Shown: positions 1 to 5,466, counted from the first letter of the stretch. The stretch: 6,819 bases of DNA from an uncultured Christensenellaceae bacterium (GCA_910587795.1 CAJUNH010000020.1:1-6819), one strand, 5' to 3'. The notes: generated from the sequence alone by a model not told the origin. Translations and numbers: made by a program.

Positions 1-75
1 TTCGGCGAATTGAGCACACGGCAAAAAAACGCCCTGCTCTCTTATGCTTACGAGCTTAAGGAGGGCAAGGCGTAA
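1..75 (+). CDS. C-terminal end of an unidentified gene upstream of the recombinase (partial)
   Basis: Frame 1 is open from the window edge to TAA at 73-75 and gives 24 residues, ending ALLSYAYELKEGKA. The start lies outside the window. I do not recognise the family. The case for it being real is positional: the recombinase ATG at 77 follows the stop after one base, and the recombinase ribosome binding site lies inside these last codons, a typical translationally coupled pair. The base composition matches the recombinase, so it probably belongs to the same mobile element. A small protein encoded next to a serine integrase could be a directionality or helper factor, but nothing in these 24 residues shows it. 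Confidence 0.6.
   Translation, partial: FGELSTRQKNALLSYAYELKEGKA
58..65 (+). promoter_or_regulatory. Ribosome binding site that fixes the recombinase start
   Basis: AAGGAGGG lies 11 bases before ATG 77 and is a near-perfect Shine-Dalgarno sequence. An in-frame ATG at 44 would add 11 residues (MLTSLRRARRN), but it lies upstream of this site and inside the previous gene. The start at 77 also puts the conserved YARYS motif at residues 7-11, where resolvase-domain proteins have it. Confidence 0.8.
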
Positions 76-76
76 T

Positions 77-1681
77 ATGAGGCAAGCCGTCGTATATGCG
101 AGGTACAGCCCCGGCAGCACGCAGACGTACCAGTCTATCGAGGGGCAGCTCACCGAGTGCCACAAGTTTGCAGCCGCAAACGATTTGCAAATAGTCCGTA
201 CATACGAGGACGAGCACCTCACCGGTCGCAACGACCAGCGCCCGGCGTTCCAGCAGCTGCTCAAAGACAGCGCCACCGCAAAGTGGGATATTGTGCTCGT
301 GTACGCTATCGACCGCTTTGGTCGTAACAGCATTGAAATAGCGATAAACAAATACCACTTGCAAAAAAACGGCAAGACGGTAATTTCTGCCACGCAGCGC
401 ACCGCTCGCAACGTGGACGGCTCGAAAAACCTTGACGGTATCCTCCTCGAAAACTTTTATATCGGTATGGCAGAATACTACAGCGAGGAGCTCTCGCAAA
501 AGGTTACTCGCGGGCTGCGTGAAAGTTACGCAAAGGGCAATTTTACCGGCGGGCGCCCGATACTCGGATACAAGGCGGTTGACGACCCCCGCAGCGCCGG
601 CGACCGCAAGCCGCGCAAAATCGTGGTAATCGACGAGGATACGGCGCCGCTCGTCCGGTATGTATTCGAGGCATACGCGAAAGGCACCTCAAAAAAGGAA
701 ATTATGGACGAGCTCACGAGGCGCGGATATAAGAATACCAAAAACAAGCCTCTGACGTTAAACAGCTTTCAAAATAACCTCACCAGCCGCAAGTATATAG
801 GCGAGGTCGAACACGACGGCGTGGTCTATACAAACATATATCCCCCGCTCATAGACAAAGCCACCTTTGAAACCGTGCAGAAACGACTTGCAAGGCGCAA
901 ATTAGCCCCCGCAGCCCTCAAAGCGAAAGAGGACTACATCTTACAAGGTAAAGCGTATTGTGGGCACTGTGGGGCTCGTATGGTCGGAGTGAGCGGCACC
1001 GGTCGCGCAGCCACTTACTACTATTATGCTTGTGGGAAAAAGTACAAATATCACACTTGCGACAAGCGCAGCGAGCGCAAAGACTTTCTCGAGCAGCTCG
1101 TCGTCGAGCTTACCCTCGAATACGTGCTCGAGCCGAAACGTATTGATTTTATAGCCGACCGCGTTATGGGGCTTTATCAAGACGAATTCAACGAGGAAAA
1201 CGTCCACGCCCTCGAGCGCCGCATTGCAGCACTTGAGGAGGAAATAGAAAAAGCCGTCAACGCCTTTATAGACGCCGACAGCAAAATGGTGCGCGCAAAG
1301 CTCAACGAGCGCGTGGAGGATTTGGAGGCGCAAAAGCTCGAGCTGCAAAACGATAAGGACGGGCTCGTCGCTGCGTCCAAAATCCCCGTAACAAAAGCCG
1401 CCTTTATCTCGTGGCTTAAAACTTTTGAGCGCGGCGACCCCTCCGACAAGGAATTCCAAAAGCGTGTTGTGGACGCTCTGATAAATAGCTTTTACGTGTA
1501 TGACGATAAATTCATTATATACTTTAATATAGACGGTGGCGAGGTAATCGGGCACTTTGAGGCGTCCGAGGACGCAGAAATGGCAGAAAACGCCGAAAAT
1601 AAAGAAAACGCCCCCACCTCAAAGGGCGGGGGCGGTGTTCGTATTTCACAAGCCACGCTCCACCATACAGTGCCCGATTGA
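77..1681 (+). CDS. Large serine recombinase (site-specific integrase), 534 aa
   Basis: This is probably the integrase/excisionase of the mobile element whose end lies here; it would act on DNA in the cytoplasm, cutting both strands through a 5'-phosphoserine link. The N-terminal resolvase domain (about 1-150) shows YARYS with the likely nucleophile Ser11 and Arg9, SIEGQ at 20-24, the LTGRNDRPAF-like stretch around 48-58, and IDRFGRN with Arg80 and Arg83. A recombinase domain follows (about 160-280, with RPILGY and the SRKYIGEV stretch). Then comes a zinc ribbon with Cys295/Cys298 (CGHC) and Cys319/Cys328, and a charged coiled coil at about 373-430. Length and domain order are normal for the family, and all expected catalytic residues are present, so it should be active. 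The acidic tail (496-520) and the last 14 or so residues look unconserved and may be read from the attachment junction. The gene is coupled to the upstream ORF and is clearly more GC-rich than the genes that follow, consistent with horizontal acquisition. Confidence 0.95.
   Translation: MRQAVVYARYSPGSTQTYQSIEGQLTECHKFAAANDLQIVRTYEDEHLTGRNDQRPAFQQLLKDSATAKWDIVLVYAIDRFGRNSIEIAINKYHLQKNGKTVISATQRTARNVDGSKNLDGILLENFYIGMAEYYSEELSQKVTRGLRESYAKGNFTGGRPILGYKAVDDPRSAGDRKPRKIVVIDEDTAPLVRYVFEAYAKGTSKKEIMDELTRRGYKNTKNKPLTLNSFQNNLTSRKYIGEVEHDGVVYTNIYPPLIDKATFETVQKRLARRKLAPAALKAKEDYILQGKAYCGHCGARMVGVSGTGRAATYYYYACGKKYKYHTCDKRSERKDFLEQLVVELTLEYVLEPKRIDFIADRVMGLYQDEFNEENVHALERRIAALEEEIEKAVNAFIDADSKMVRAKLNERVEDLEAQKLELQNDKDGLVAASKIPVTKAAFISWLKTFERGDPSDKEFQKRVVDALINSFYVYDDKFIIYFNIDGGEVIGHFEASEDAEMAENAENKENAPTSKGGGGVRISQATLHHTVPD
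1609..1634 (+). repeat. GC-rich hairpin inside the recombinase tail
   Basis: CGCCCCC at 1609-1615 and GGGGGCG at 1628-1634 form a 7-bp all-GC stem with a 12-base loop. It is coding sequence (residues around NAPTSKGGGG) about 50 bases before the stop. Without a T-run it is unlikely to terminate transcription alone, but it could slow it. It may also be a former terminator, or part of the end of the mobile element, over which the reading frame has been extended. Confidence 0.5.
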
Positions 1682-1708
1682 ATCGATATCGATTCAATCG
1701 GTTTTTTT
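1636..1708. other. Probable mobile-element end / attachment junction zone
   Basis: Serine integrase genes often sit at the extreme end of their element, so the hybrid attachment site overlaps or directly follows the stop codon. Here the GC-rich composition gives way to AT-rich sequence within this stretch, and all downstream genes look like chromosomal genes. The exact crossover dinucleotide cannot be read from one end alone. The zone is inferred and no direct repeat was found to confirm it. Confidence 0.35.
1674..1708 (+). terminator. Intrinsic terminator of the recombinase, perfect 28-bp palindrome
   Basis: The half-site CCGATTGAATCGAT (1674-1687) is followed immediately by its exact reverse complement (1688-1701), then TTTTTTT (1702-1708). 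In RNA this folds as a 12-bp stem with an AUAU loop and a U-tract. The recombinase stop codon TGA (1679-1681) lies inside the left arm. A palindrome perfect through its centre is more symmetrical than a terminator needs, so it could also serve as a protein-binding site. Confidence 0.85.
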
Positions 1709-1739
1709 ACACAGATAGATTTATTCAGCTGTTTTCTTT

Positions 1740-1756
1740 CTAAGCGTTGCACTTAG
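1740..1756. promoter_or_regulatory. Operator-like inverted repeat upstream of the GH32 gene
   Basis: CTAAG (1740-1744) and CTTAG (1752-1756) flank CGTTGCA. The left half (TAAGCGTT) also resembles half of a catabolite-responsive element, but the right half does not fit that consensus. It sits directly before a TTGACA box. This is a candidate only. Confidence 0.25.
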
Positions 1757-1757
1757 T

Positions 1758-1786
1758 TTGACAATTCACCCTGCCGAGCACATAAC
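1758..1786 (+). promoter_or_regulatory. Possible distal promoter for the GH32 gene
   Basis: TTGACA at 1758-1763 is a perfect -35 box. It is followed after 17 bases by CATAAC at 1781-1786, a 4/6 match to the -10 consensus. A transcript from here would have a leader of about 110 bases before ATG 1905. It is weaker in the -10 box than the proximal candidate. Confidence 0.35.
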
Positions 1787-1801
1787 CAAAACATATTTAC
1801 G

Positions 1802-1815
1802 GGTGTTTTTACACC
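1802..1815. repeat. Short inverted repeat in the GH32 upstream region
   Basis: GGTGT (1802-1806) and ACACC (1811-1815) form a perfect 5-bp inverted repeat around TTTT, 23 bases upstream of the proximal -35 region. It could be an operator half-site pair or a small RNA hairpin in the distal transcript. Confidence 0.25.
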
Positions 1816-1838
1816 GCATTTCTTTGCTCTGTTTATAC

Positions 1839-1867
1839 TTGCATTTAAAATTTGCCAGTGATATAAT
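1839..1867 (+). promoter_or_regulatory. Extended -10 promoter of the GH32 gene
   Basis: A perfect TATAAT at 1862-1867 is preceded by TG at 1859-1860, giving the extended -10 pattern TGnTATAAT. The sequence 17 bases upstream, TTGCAT (1839-1844), matches only the first half of the -35 consensus, which the extended -10 motif can compensate. Expected transcription start is near 1874, giving a leader of about 30 bases with GGAG (1893-1896) 8 bases before the ATG. Confidence 0.65.
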
Positions 1868-1904
1868 TATTTTACAATTTTAATTCTTCCTTGGAGATTT
1901 ACTT

Positions 1905-3227
1905 ATGACGCGGCCCGAAATTCACTTTGCTCCCGAAAAAAATTGGATGAACGACCCTAACGGCACTGTTTTTTCAAACGGTATATATCATCTGTTTTAC
2001 CAGTACAATCCGCACGGAAGCGATTGGGGCAATATTTGTTGGGCATATGCTAAAAGCCGAAATTTGATCGATTGGCAGCGATCGAACGTATACCTTACGC
2101 CTCAAACCGAATTGGGCGAAAGATACTGTTTTTCCGGCTGTGCAGTAAAAACTCTCAACGGGTTTAAAATTTTTTACACATCTATAGGTTTTGAAAAAGA
2201 TGCGGTTCAACGTCACGCCAAACAAATAATCTGTGACGCGGACAAAAATTTTAAGCATATTAAACGCAATGGATTTTGTATTACTGCGGACATACATAAT
2301 TTTAGCGTCAGCGAGTGGCGCGACCCTTTTGTTTTTGTCTGCCGTAACGAATATTATATGGTACTTGCAGGCGTAACGGATAAATCGCATATATTATTGT
2401 ACCGCGCAACAGACGGCACTCTAAACAAATGGGAATACGTCGGTATTTTTTATACACCGCCCTATGACGATATAGCAGAGTGCCCCAACATAGCGGTTTT
2501 TGATGATAAAATTGTTTTAATCTATTCTCTTGTGCGCGAAAATATTGTTAAGTATGCAAGCGGAACGTTTGACGGCAAACGTTTTTCCGTAAAAAACACG
2601 GGCACTGTCGATTGGGGAAAAAATTGCTTTTATGCAACAAACCTTGCTTATGATGAAAAAGGGAATTATATTCTGTTCGGTTGGCAAAAGGAAAGTTTAA
2701 TCAATAAAAGCTCGGTTGACGGCACATACAGCGGTTGCCTTGCATTACCGCGGGTAATGCTATTAAACGGTTTTACGCCGCAATTTCGTTTTACAAACGC
2801 TCTTACGGAATTACAGGATAAATTATTACCTGTAACGGAAGAACAAAACAAAATAGTTTGTTGCAGCCCTTACGAGCGCGCCAGACTTACTTTTACAGCG
2901 TCGGCAGACAGCGTTGTTGAAATTTTATCAAACGGTCGGGAGTACGTTATTTTACAATTTGAAAATAGATTTGCGCGTATTGTCCGCCGCAGCCTGACTG
3001 AACACGCAGACGAACAACTGCTGCAAGCCGAAGTTTGTTTAGAGCAAAACGAAGTCGATATAGTTACAGACGGAACAATTACGGAAATTATAATAAATCA
3101 TTCTGCAATCAGTTTTCGTTTCTACCGACAGTACCCTATTAAAACTTTGTTTAAACTTGTTTCGGGCACAGTAAAAAATATTAAAATATACAAAATGAAA
3201 AAACCAAATATAAGCACAGTATTATAA
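1905..3227 (+). CDS. GH32 beta-fructosidase (sucrase / sucrose-6-phosphate hydrolase type), 440 aa
   Basis: The enzyme should release fructose from sucrose, sucrose-6-phosphate or short fructans. The five-bladed propeller domain (about 1-300) carries WMNDPNG at 14-20 with the nucleophile Asp17, YQYNP at 32-36, FSG at 76-78, WRDP at 138-141 with the transition-state stabiliser Asp140, EC at 192-193 with the acid/base Glu192, FYA at 242-244, GW at 259-260 and LPR at 281-283. A short C-terminal beta-sandwich follows; its EIIIN stretch near residue 400 corresponds to the usual EIFIN motif. No signal peptide is present, so it acts in the cytoplasm on imported sugar. At 440 aa it is somewhat shorter than typical SacA/ScrB proteins, mainly in the C-terminal part, and all catalytic residues are intact. 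GGAG lies 8 bases before the ATG. No PTS component, permease or fructokinase adjoins it, so the physiological substrate cannot be fixed. Confidence 0.93.
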   Translation: MTRPEIHFAPEKNWMNDPNGTVFSNGIYHLFYQYNPHGSDWGNICWAYAKSRNLIDWQRSNVYLTPQTELGERYCFSGCAVKTLNGFKIFYTSIGFEKDAVQRHAKQIICDADKNFKHIKRNGFCITADIHNFSVSEWRDPFVFVCRNEYYMVLAGVTDKSHILLYRATDGTLNKWEYVGIFYTPPYDDIAECPNIAVFDDKIVLIYSLVRENIVKYASGTFDGKRFSVKNTGTVDWGKNCFYATNLAYDEKGNYILFGWQKESLINKSSVDGTYSGCLALPRVMLLNGFTPQFRFTNALTELQDKLLPVTEEQNKIVCCSPYERARLTFTASADSVVEILSNGREYVILQFENRFARIVRRSLTEHADEQLLQAEVCLEQNEVDIVTDGTITEIIINHSAISFRFYRQYPIKTLFKLVSGTVKNIKIYKMKKPNISTVL

Positions 3228-3235
3228 GGCGGATT

Positions 3236-3252
3236 AACCGCACACGGCGGTT
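3236..3252 (+). terminator. Weak hairpin after the GH32 gene
   Basis: AACCGC (3236-3241) and GCGGTT (3247-3252) form a 6-bp stem with a 5-base loop, 8 bases after the stop codon. Only three T's follow, so termination would be weak. Part of the right arm is shared with a longer inverted repeat (3245-3253 with 3316-3324), so the hairpin may instead have a regulatory role. Confidence 0.35.
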
Positions 3253-3268
3253 TATGCCGACAAAACTA

Positions 3269-3295
3269 TTGACACGAATTAAACTGCGTTATAAT
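3269..3295 (+). promoter_or_regulatory. Strong-looking promoter with both consensus boxes and a short 15-base spacer
   Basis: TTGACA (3269-3274) and TATAAT (3290-3295) are both perfect sigma-A boxes, but they are 15 bases apart rather than 16-18. A second copy of the layout, TTGACA (3304-3309) and TACAAT (3325-3330) with the same 15-base gap, starts 35 bases downstream. No coding region begins before the terminator at 3371, so the product would be a short RNA. Confidence 0.55.
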
Positions 3296-3301
3296 CGTCA
3301 C

Positions 3302-3398
3302 TGTTGACAGTATAGAAACCGCCGTACAATATTTTACTTCTAAATAGAACCTACGTTACTGCTACGCCGTAAGTACCGCTATGCGGTACTTTTTATTT
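3302..3398 (+). ncRNA. Candidate small RNA or attenuated leader, about 70-97 nt
   Basis: The boundaries are inferred from a two-box promoter ending at 3295 and an intrinsic terminator at 3371-3398. If the second promoter-like unit (3304-3330) is used, the start would be near 3337 and the RNA about 60 nt. No ORF of useful length lies inside. Possible internal structure includes UUAC/GUAA pairing just before the terminator and a 5-bp alternative between ACCGC (3318-3322) and the terminator's GCGGU (3383-3387). That alternative could compete with the terminator, though it is far weaker than the 9-bp terminator stem. I do not recognise a known RNA family. Confidence 0.4.
3371..3398 (+). terminator. 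Intrinsic terminator in the intergenic region
   Basis: AAGTACCGC (3371-3379) and GCGGTACTT (3383-3391) form a perfect 9-bp stem with a TAT loop. A T-rich tail follows (T at 3390-3394, A, then TTT). It lies 144 bases after the GH32 stop and 193 before the next gene, so it best fits the RNA starting around 3302, or read-through from the GH32 gene. Confidence 0.85.
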
Positions 3399-3428
3399 GC
3401 AAAATTTTAAACTTTGCTATCAATTAAA

Positions 3429-3456
3429 TTGAAAAATATTACCGTGCAAATATAAC
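3429..3456 (+). promoter_or_regulatory. Promoter candidate for the gene at 3592
   Basis: TTGAAA (3429-3434) and TATAAC (3451-3456) are each 5/6 matches to consensus with a 16-base spacer. It lies just behind the terminator, so the next gene would be transcribed independently of the upstream RNA, with a leader of about 130 bases. In the rest of that leader (to 3591) I see only an open frame without a start codon. Confidence 0.5.
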
Positions 3457-3591
3457 GGAATATGCGCACGGGACGTTAATAGCAGATAAAGGCAATCAAT
3501 TAACTTTAGCGCAAAAACACGGCATAGAAAAACAAAATGCAATAGTATCTATATCCGCATATATTTACAAAAAGATATACAACATAAAAAT

Positions 3592-4290
3592 ATGAGACTT
3601 CTTAATTTTGTATTATGCTGTATTATGCTTATATCTCCAAATTGCTTTTTTGCAGGCAGCGGATTTTTAATCGACAAACAAAGTATAAGTAAAGTATACG
3701 TTTGCGCACAAAATCAAAGCGAATACAAAGAAAACGTTACTATCAGCGTAAAAACGGACGGCGGCGAAATTCGTATAACTCCAACGATCAATTACGGTTA
3801 CGAACCCAAAACGTTTTTAGGAGATTTTATCGGCAACGGGTTAGATCAAATTTTTTACTGCGTCAACAGCGGCGGAAGCGGAGCATATTCTTTTTACCAA
3901 ATTATATCGCTGCAAAATAACTGTCAAAAAACAATTTACGACAGTTCGTCTTTTAATAATACCGTTTCGGCAACATTAGAAGATTGCTTAATCAAAATAA
4001 GGTTTTTAAATCAGTATTACTGTTTGGACGCCTCTAACGCCGATTTAAGCGGACAAAAAGAGGTGTTTGTCTCCGCTGTAAACACCGTTATGCCTATTTA
4101 TAACAGCGGACTTAATAAATACCAAATTTTACAGCGTCAAAAAATATATATAGACTATACCGCCAACAACGTCGGTTATTTTGCGTGCGTAATAGATTTA
4201 AACATGGACGGCGGAAAAATTATCAGTACGGGGACGTTTGCAAATTTCACTTACGTTGCAGCAAAAATTAGGTCTTGCAAAATTATATAA
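3592..4290 (+). CDS. Secreted protein of unknown function with a VCBS/FG-GAP-like motif, 232 aa
   Basis: The N-terminus (MRLLNFVLCCIMLISPNCFFAG) has one Arg followed by a hydrophobic stretch and small residues near 21-24, which reads as a Sec signal peptide. The Cys at 18 does not sit in a proper lipobox, so a lipoprotein is unlikely. The mature part is rich in beta-type residues, Asn and Tyr. LGDFIGNGLDQIF at 76-88 resembles the calcium-loop pattern DFNGDGxDEI of VCBS/FG-GAP propeller repeats. IDLNMDGGKI at 201-210 looks like a second degenerate copy. The GGSG turn at 94-97 is also common in such proteins. An extracytoplasmic role is inferred; substrate or partner is unknown. No clear Shine-Dalgarno precedes ATG 3592 (only AAAAAGAT about 17 bases upstream), but this start preserves the signal peptide's charged N-terminus. 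It appears monocistronic. Confidence 0.75.
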   Translation: MRLLNFVLCCIMLISPNCFFAGSGFLIDKQSISKVYVCAQNQSEYKENVTISVKTDGGEIRITPTINYGYEPKTFLGDFIGNGLDQIFYCVNSGGSGAYSFYQIISLQNNCQKTIYDSSSFNNTVSATLEDCLIKIRFLNQYYCLDASNADLSGQKEVFVSAVNTVMPIYNSGLNKYQILQRQKIYIDYTANNVGYFACVIDLNMDGGKIISTGTFANFTYVAAKIRSCKII

Positions 4291-4367
4291 AGTATGTTAT
4301 ATTAGTATTTAGTAAGGTTAGCCGCATAACGTCCAGCGACCGAATTTGTTTTCTTATATTGTACTAT

Positions 4368-4506
4368 ATCGTATTTGAGTAATTTAGCGCGCACAAAAAA
4401 GCTATGCGGTAAAACACAAATTAAATGAACAAAAAAAATTAACGTGTACTCGAATTTATTTAACCGCATTTTGGTACTGCAAAACGCTTAAAAACTCAAA
4501 TACGAT
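4368..4506. repeat. Imperfect foldback / nested inverted repeat in the intergenic region
   Basis: The 286-base gap 4291-4576 contains a perfect 13-bp inverted repeat, ATCGTATTTGAGT (4368-4380) with ACTCAAATACGAT (4494-4506). Nested inside is a 7-bp pair, ATGCGGT (4404-4410) with ACCGCAT (4463-4469), with weaker matching between the two. It could be a miniature mobile element with terminal inverted repeats, or a structured leader for the downstream genes. TTGTA occurs four bases outside the left arm (4359-4363) and directly outside the right arm (4507-4511), which is not a clean target-site duplication. Confidence 0.45.
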
Positions 4507-4519
4507 TTGTAAATTGATA

Positions 4520-4546
4520 TTGCGGACACGCCGCCGCCACTATTAT
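4520..4546 (+). promoter_or_regulatory. Weak promoter candidate for the membrane-protein operon
   Basis: TATTAT at 4541-4546 is a 5/6 match to the -10 box. The nearest -35-like sequences are TTGCGG (4520-4525, spacer 15) and TTGATA (4514-4519, spacer 21), neither at good spacing. It is listed because no better promoter is visible before the gene at 4577, which has a strong ribosome site (AAGGAG, 4563-4568, 8 bases before ATG). Confidence 0.25.
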
Positions 4547-4576
4547 CTACGTTTTTATAAGTAAGGAGTCAATTAT

Positions 4577-5071
4577 ATGTTTAAACTACTCTGTTTTAGC
4601 GAAGGCAGCATGCCGGGCGAAGACGTCTTTAAAATTATCGAAGGATATTTTGACATAATAGTCAACTACCTGATTTTACTGATCGAACTTGTAGGAATTG
4701 CAATCCTTGTATATGCCGTCGCCTCCGCCGTCGTAGGCTTATTTAAACGGCAAAAGCACGTACGGCTTAAACTTGCCGAGGGTATTGCTTTGGCGTTGGA
4801 ATTTAAAATGGGCGGAGAGTTGCTGCGTACGGTAATTGTCCGCGAATGGAACGAGTTACTTATTCTCGGCGCTATTATTCTTTTACGCGCAGCGTTAACG
4901 TTCCTTATTCAGTGGGAAATTAAAATAGAACGTAAAAGCGGAATTATGACCGACCTTGAATTACACGACATCAAGACTCCGTTAACAAACGATTTAAACG
5001 AACCTCAAAAAGACAAAAAAACGTTTTTTAAAAAGAAAGCCGATGACAAGAAAAGCGACAAAGACAAATAA
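4577..5071 (+). CDS. DUF1622-type membrane protein, 164 aa
   Basis: The layout matches the DUF1622 family of small integral membrane proteins of unknown function. A first hydrophobic helix spans about 26-56 (IIVNYLILLIELVGIAILV...). Next comes a basic loop, then an amphipathic segment LAEGIALALEFKMGGELLRTVIV at 67-89 with the family-typical LALEF and the E-L-L-R-T pattern. A second strong helix spans 93-113 (ELLILGAIILLRAALTFLIQWEI). The C-terminal tail from about 143 is almost entirely Lys and Asp and probably cytoplasmic; it is an addition to the family core. Function is unknown. It has a strong ribosome site, and the next gene starts 23 bases after its stop, so the two are probably co-transcribed. 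Confidence 0.8.
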   Translation: MFKLLCFSEGSMPGEDVFKIIEGYFDIIVNYLILLIELVGIAILVYAVASAVVGLFKRQKHVRLKLAEGIALALEFKMGGELLRTVIVREWNELLILGAIILLRAALTFLIQWEIKIERKSGIMTDLELHDIKTPLTNDLNEPQKDKKTFFKKKADDKKSDKDK

Positions 5072-5094
5072 TATATAAAAAGGAGAGATTCGAT

Positions 5095-5463
5095 ATGTAT
5101 TGCAGAAATTGCGGAGCAGAAATAAGAGACGAAGCGGATATATGCATACACTGCGGCGTTCCCACGCATAAACACAAAACGGAAAAACAGGAAAATCCTC
5201 TTGCGCTGATAGGTTTTATTCTTTCGTTTTTTATGCAGCTTGCGGGACTGATATGCAGTATTGTTGCCTACCGTCGCTGTAAAGAAAACCCCGACTTGGA
5301 GGGAAAAACAATGGCGCTTGCAGGAATTTTAGTAAGCGCAATATCATTAGGACTTGCCGCACTATTATTGATTGTGTGTACTGTTATATTAATTATAGTA
5401 GGAACACAAATCACGCCTCCTCCGGAAGAGCTGGCAAATATATTTAGTATGCTGTTTGTATAA
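5095..5463 (+). CDS. Small zinc-ribbon membrane protein (DUF4190-like), 122 aa
   Basis: The N-terminus is a compact zinc ribbon: CRNCG at 3-7 and CIHCG at 17-21, so Cys3, Cys6, Cys17 and Cys20 would bind one zinc ion. A His/Lys-rich linker (25-33) follows. Then come two hydrophobic segments, about 36-58 (ALIGFILSFFMQLAGLICSIVAY) and 73-103, separated by a polar loop with KENPDLEGKTMALAGI, the pattern of DUF4190-type membrane domains. The zinc ribbon should face the cytoplasm. Role unknown; such proteins are common in Clostridia and often have no assigned function. AAGGAG (5080-5085) is 9 bases before the ATG, and it follows the DUF1622-type gene after 23 bases, suggesting a two-gene operon. 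Confidence 0.85.
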   Translation: MYCRNCGAEIRDEADICIHCGVPTHKHKTEKQENPLALIGFILSFFMQLAGLICSIVAYRRCKENPDLEGKTMALAGILVSAISLGLAALLLIVCTVILIIVGTQITPPPEELANIFSMLFV

Positions 5464-5466
5464 ATC

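Noticed and set aside
44..76. Recombinase start at ATG 44
   Set aside because: It would place the ribosome site inside the gene and add 11 residues before the conserved N-terminus; ATG 77 has the correct upstream site.
941..1555. 204-aa minus-strand ORF opposite the recombinase
   Set aside because: It lies entirely inside the recombinase coding region, whose conserved motifs prove the plus frame; its product has low-complexity, unrecognisable sequence.
1492..1752. 86-aa minus-strand ORF across the recombinase end
   Set aside because: It reads through the palindromic terminator and the recombinase tail, and shows no motif.
1738..1753. Catabolite-responsive element (cre)
   Set aside because: Only the left half matches the consensus; the right half does not.
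3236..3398. CRISPR array or tracr-like RNA
   Set aside because: There are only two imperfect promoter-like repeats with no spacer pattern and no cas genes nearby.
4302..4469. 55-aa minus-strand ORF starting MRLNKFEYT
   Set aside because: It has no ribosome binding site, overlaps the inverted repeat, and in AT-rich sequence an ORF of this length occurs easily by chance.
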